Assembly (NCBI GenBank): GCA_002427015.1 | Contig: DIPE01000035.1 | Span: 9,003 to 23,418, forward strand | DNA from: Firmicutes bacterium UBA5496 | Lineage (GTDB): Bacteria; Bacillota; Proteinivoracia; UBA4975 | DNA length: 14,416 bases | Reading direction: 5' to 3' | Part shown: piece by piece, positions 12,730-14,416 of the stretch | How the letters are laid out: each line of letters opens with the position of its first letter | How positions within the stretch are numbered: the stretch's first letter is position 1 | Program-made: the position numbers and the translations under genes | Notes under the pieces: model-generated | What the model was told of the DNA's origin: nothing | Seen by the model: the letters and a program-made list of their open reading frames with translations, nothing else | Database searches by the model: none

Positions 12730-13113
12730 TTATTTAATCACAGCTATGGCTTCGATTTCGATATCTACATCCTTAGGCAAGCGGCCAACTTCTACACAAG
12801 ACCGGGCTGGGGCATTTTCCTTGAAATAAGAGCCATATACTTCGTTAATCTGGCCAAACTGCTTCATGTCCTTGATAAAGATAGTGCATTTGATGCAGTT
12901 ATCAAAGTTGGTCCCGGCCTCATCCAGGATTGCTCCGATATTTTCCAGACACTGTTTGGTCTGTTCCCGGATATCCTTGGATACCAATTCTCCGGTGCTG
13001 GGGACGAAGGGAATCTGCCCTGAGGTAAAGAGTAAATCTCCCACTCGCACTGCCTGAGAATAAGGGCCAATGGCGGCTGGGGCATTTTTTGTGCTGATAA
13101 TTGTTTTGTTCAT
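12730..13113 (-). CDS. ridA: RidA family enamine/imine deaminase
   Basis: Hydrolyses reactive 2-aminoacrylate and related enamines/imines to the ketoacid and ammonia. The 127-residue length is typical for this small trimeric cytosolic protein. Active-site positions of the RidA group are present: Y18 in GPYSQAV, the Arg that binds the substrate carboxylate at R104 (PARSCVEVGRLP), and E121 (DIEIEAIAV). The arginine separates true RidA deaminases from other YjgF-fold groups. The ATG follows AAAGGAGA at 7 bp. It lies 56 bp downstream of tryptophanase on the same strand with no terminator between, and a strong terminator follows it. The pairing makes chemical sense, because tryptophanase releases 2-aminoacrylate as it frees indole. 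Confidence 0.94.
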   Translation of the reverse strand: MNKTIISTKNAPAAIGPYSQAVRVGDLLFTSGQIPFVPSTGELVSKDIREQTKQCLENIGAILDEAGTNFDNCIKCTIFIKDMKQFGQINEVYGSYFKENAPARSCVEVGRLPKDVDIEIEAIAVIK

Positions 13114-13169
13114 TATTACTTCTCCTTTGCTTGAATTGTATTTTGTCTTAGTGTGACTGTATATGCTGT

Positions 13170-14416
13170 TTATACCAGCTTAAAGGTGGCGGTAAAATGC
13201 CTCAAGATTGGGGGTTCGTCCACAAAGGCCACGCCCCGGACGGATGCAGCCCGCTCTTTAACCTGAATCAGGGCATCGGCAATTGCATCCATATGTTCAT
13301 TGGTGTAAACCCGGCGGGGGATAGCCAGGCGCAAAAGGTCTAATTTAGGATATAAATTCTTGCCGGTTTCAGGATCCCTTCCTGCCAGCACTCCTCCCAC
13401 TTCAACGCCCCTGACGCCGCCTTCCCGATAGAGTTCGATGCACAGAGCCTGGGCGGGGAACTGTTCTCTGGGGATATGGGGCAAGAATTTGGCGGCATCG
13501 ACAAAGACGGCATGGCCGCCCACAGGCTCCACAATGGCGATGCCTGCATCCCGCAGCCGAGCGCCAAGATATTCCACCTGGCCTATGCGATAGGCCAAAT
13601 AATCCTGCTGCACAACTTCTTTGAGGCCAAGGGCCATAGCCTCCAGGTCCCGGCCGGCCAAGCCGCCATAGGTGGGGAATCCTTCAAAGATTACTCCCAG
13701 GCGGGAGACTTCTTTGTACTGGGCATCATCCCTTAGACCTACCAAGCCGCCAATATTGACAATGGCATCCTTTTTGGCGCTCATGGTGCAGCCGTCGGCG
13801 AAACTGAACATTTCCTTGACAATATCCTTAATCGGTTTGCCTGCGTAGCCCTCTTCCCGCTGCTGAATAAACCAGGCGTTTTCGGCGAAGCGGGCGGCGT
13901 CGAGAAAGACTTGGAGCCCGTAGCGGTCGGCGATTTCCCTTACGCCCCGCAGGTTGGCCATGGATACCGGCTGGCCGCCGGCGCTGTTGCAGGTAACCGT
14001 TACCAGGATAAAGGCAACTTGCTCAGGGCCCTTTTCCTGGATGAACTGTTCTAAAGCTTGTAAGTCGAAATCGCCTTTAAAGGGGTGGTAGGCCTGGGTG
14101 TCATTGGCGATTTCCGCAACCAGGTTGACAGCTCTGCCCTGATTAAACTCAATATGGGCCTTTGTGGTGTCAAAATGCATATTTCCCAAAACATACTGGC
14201 CCGGCTTGACCAGGTAGTGGAAAAGTATATTTTCAGCGCCGCGGCCCTGATGGGTAGGAATGACATATTTTAAGCCCAGCAAATCTTCCACAGTGTTTTG
14301 CAGATGATAATAGCTGCGGCTGCCGGCATAGGCTTCATCGCCCTGCATCAGTCCCCCCCACTGTACATCACTCATGGCCGCTGTGCCGCTGTCGGTAAGA
14401 AGGTCAATATATACCG
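13170..14416 (-). CDS. tnaA: Tryptophanase (tryptophan indole-lyase), N-terminus beyond the window
   Basis: A PLP enzyme converting L-tryptophan to indole, pyruvate and ammonia. 414 residues are visible, starting in VYIDLLTDSGTAAMSD; about 45 are missing at the right edge, so the ATG at 14375 is internal. Numbered from that Met: THQGRGAEN 41-49, SAGGQPVSMAN 131-141, the DAARFAEN segment 159-166, and the PLP lysine K202 in TMSAKKDAIVNIGG. Tyrosine phenol-lyase (TPL) is the close alternative. Three positions decide it: D69 (FDTT; TPL has T), V326 (GVEVGG; TPL has R381 in MERG) and H393 (LRHFTA; TPL has F). All three match tryptophanase, though the rest of the chain reads like TPL in several stretches. 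ridA follows. No regulatory tnaC leader can be seen because the upstream part is cut off. Confidence 0.88.
   Translation of the reverse strand, partial: VYIDLLTDSGTAAMSDVQWGGLMQGDEAYAGSRSYYHLQNTVEDLLGLKYVIPTHQGRGAENILFHYLVKPGQYVLGNMHFDTTKAHIEFNQGRAVNLVAEIANDTQAYHPFKGDFDLQALEQFIQEKGPEQVAFILVTVTCNSAGGQPVSMANLRGVREIADRYGLQVFLDAARFAENAWFIQQREEGYAGKPIKDIVKEMFSFADGCTMSAKKDAIVNIGGLVGLRDDAQYKEVSRLGVIFEGFPTYGGLAGRDLEAMALGLKEVVQQDYLAYRIGQVEYLGARLRDAGIAIVEPVGGHAVFVDAAKFLPHIPREQFPAQALCIELYREGGVRGVEVGGVLAGRDPETGKNLYPKLDLLRLAIPRRVYTNEHMDAIADALIQVKERAASVRGVAFVDEPPILRHFTATFKLV

Noticed and set aside
13170..14375. Tryptophanase starting at ATG 14375
   Set aside because: The frame stays open to the window edge and the residues before that Met (IDLLTDSGTAA) are conserved in the family, so it is an internal Met.

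Overview
This window looks like chromosome from an anaerobic, endospore-forming member of the Bacillota, probably Clostridia. The evidence is a GerA/GerB/GerC-type spore germination set, a flavodiiron protein (an O2/NO-scavenging enzyme typical of anaerobes), tryptophanase, strong AAGGAGG-type ribosome binding sites, two TTG starts, and short hairpin-plus-U-tract terminators. I cannot name a genus from the sequence alone. No phage, transposase, CRISPR array, rRNA or tRNA was seen.

Layout, left to right. (1) Positions 1-2088, plus strand: the 3' end of a SpoU/TrmH-type RNA methyltransferase, then a CPBP intramembrane protease and the tRNA t6A enzyme Sua5/YwlC, probably one transcript from an extended -10 promoter and closed by a bidirectional terminator. 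(2) 2125-8396, minus strand: in transcription order an HD-domain phosphohydrolase, a flavodiiron protein, a DUF2500 membrane protein with a guanylate kinase, ornithine aminotransferase, a glyoxylate/hydroxypyruvate-reductase-type dehydrogenase, and a LabA-like NYN-domain protein. Most have their own promoter or are separated by terminators. (3) 8535-11560, plus strand: gerA, gerC and a 79-residue two-helix membrane protein in a tight operon. (4) gerB lies on the opposite strand (11495-12634), convergent with that operon and overlapping the small gene by 66 bp. (5) 12730-14416, minus strand: a tryptophanase, truncated by the window edge, followed by ridA.

The genes suggest spore germination, amino-acid use (ornithine transamination, tryptophan beta-elimination with RidA clearing the 2-aminoacrylate it releases) and oxygen defence.

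The strongest candidate for something undescribed is not a protein. The non-coding gap between the HD gene and fprA (7418-7757) holds two tandem, related elements of about 80 nt. Each folds as a minus-strand RNA into the same three-way junction: a long closing stem, a 5-bp hairpin, and a second arm with conserved GCAGGCTG and CACAGCTG strands, followed by a conserved GGAAAG. Closing stem and hairpin differ in sequence between the copies but stay paired, and three G-U pairs that would be A-C mismatches on the other strand point to the minus strand. The fprA-proximal copy runs into seven Ts, so it doubles as a terminator. I do not recognise the family.
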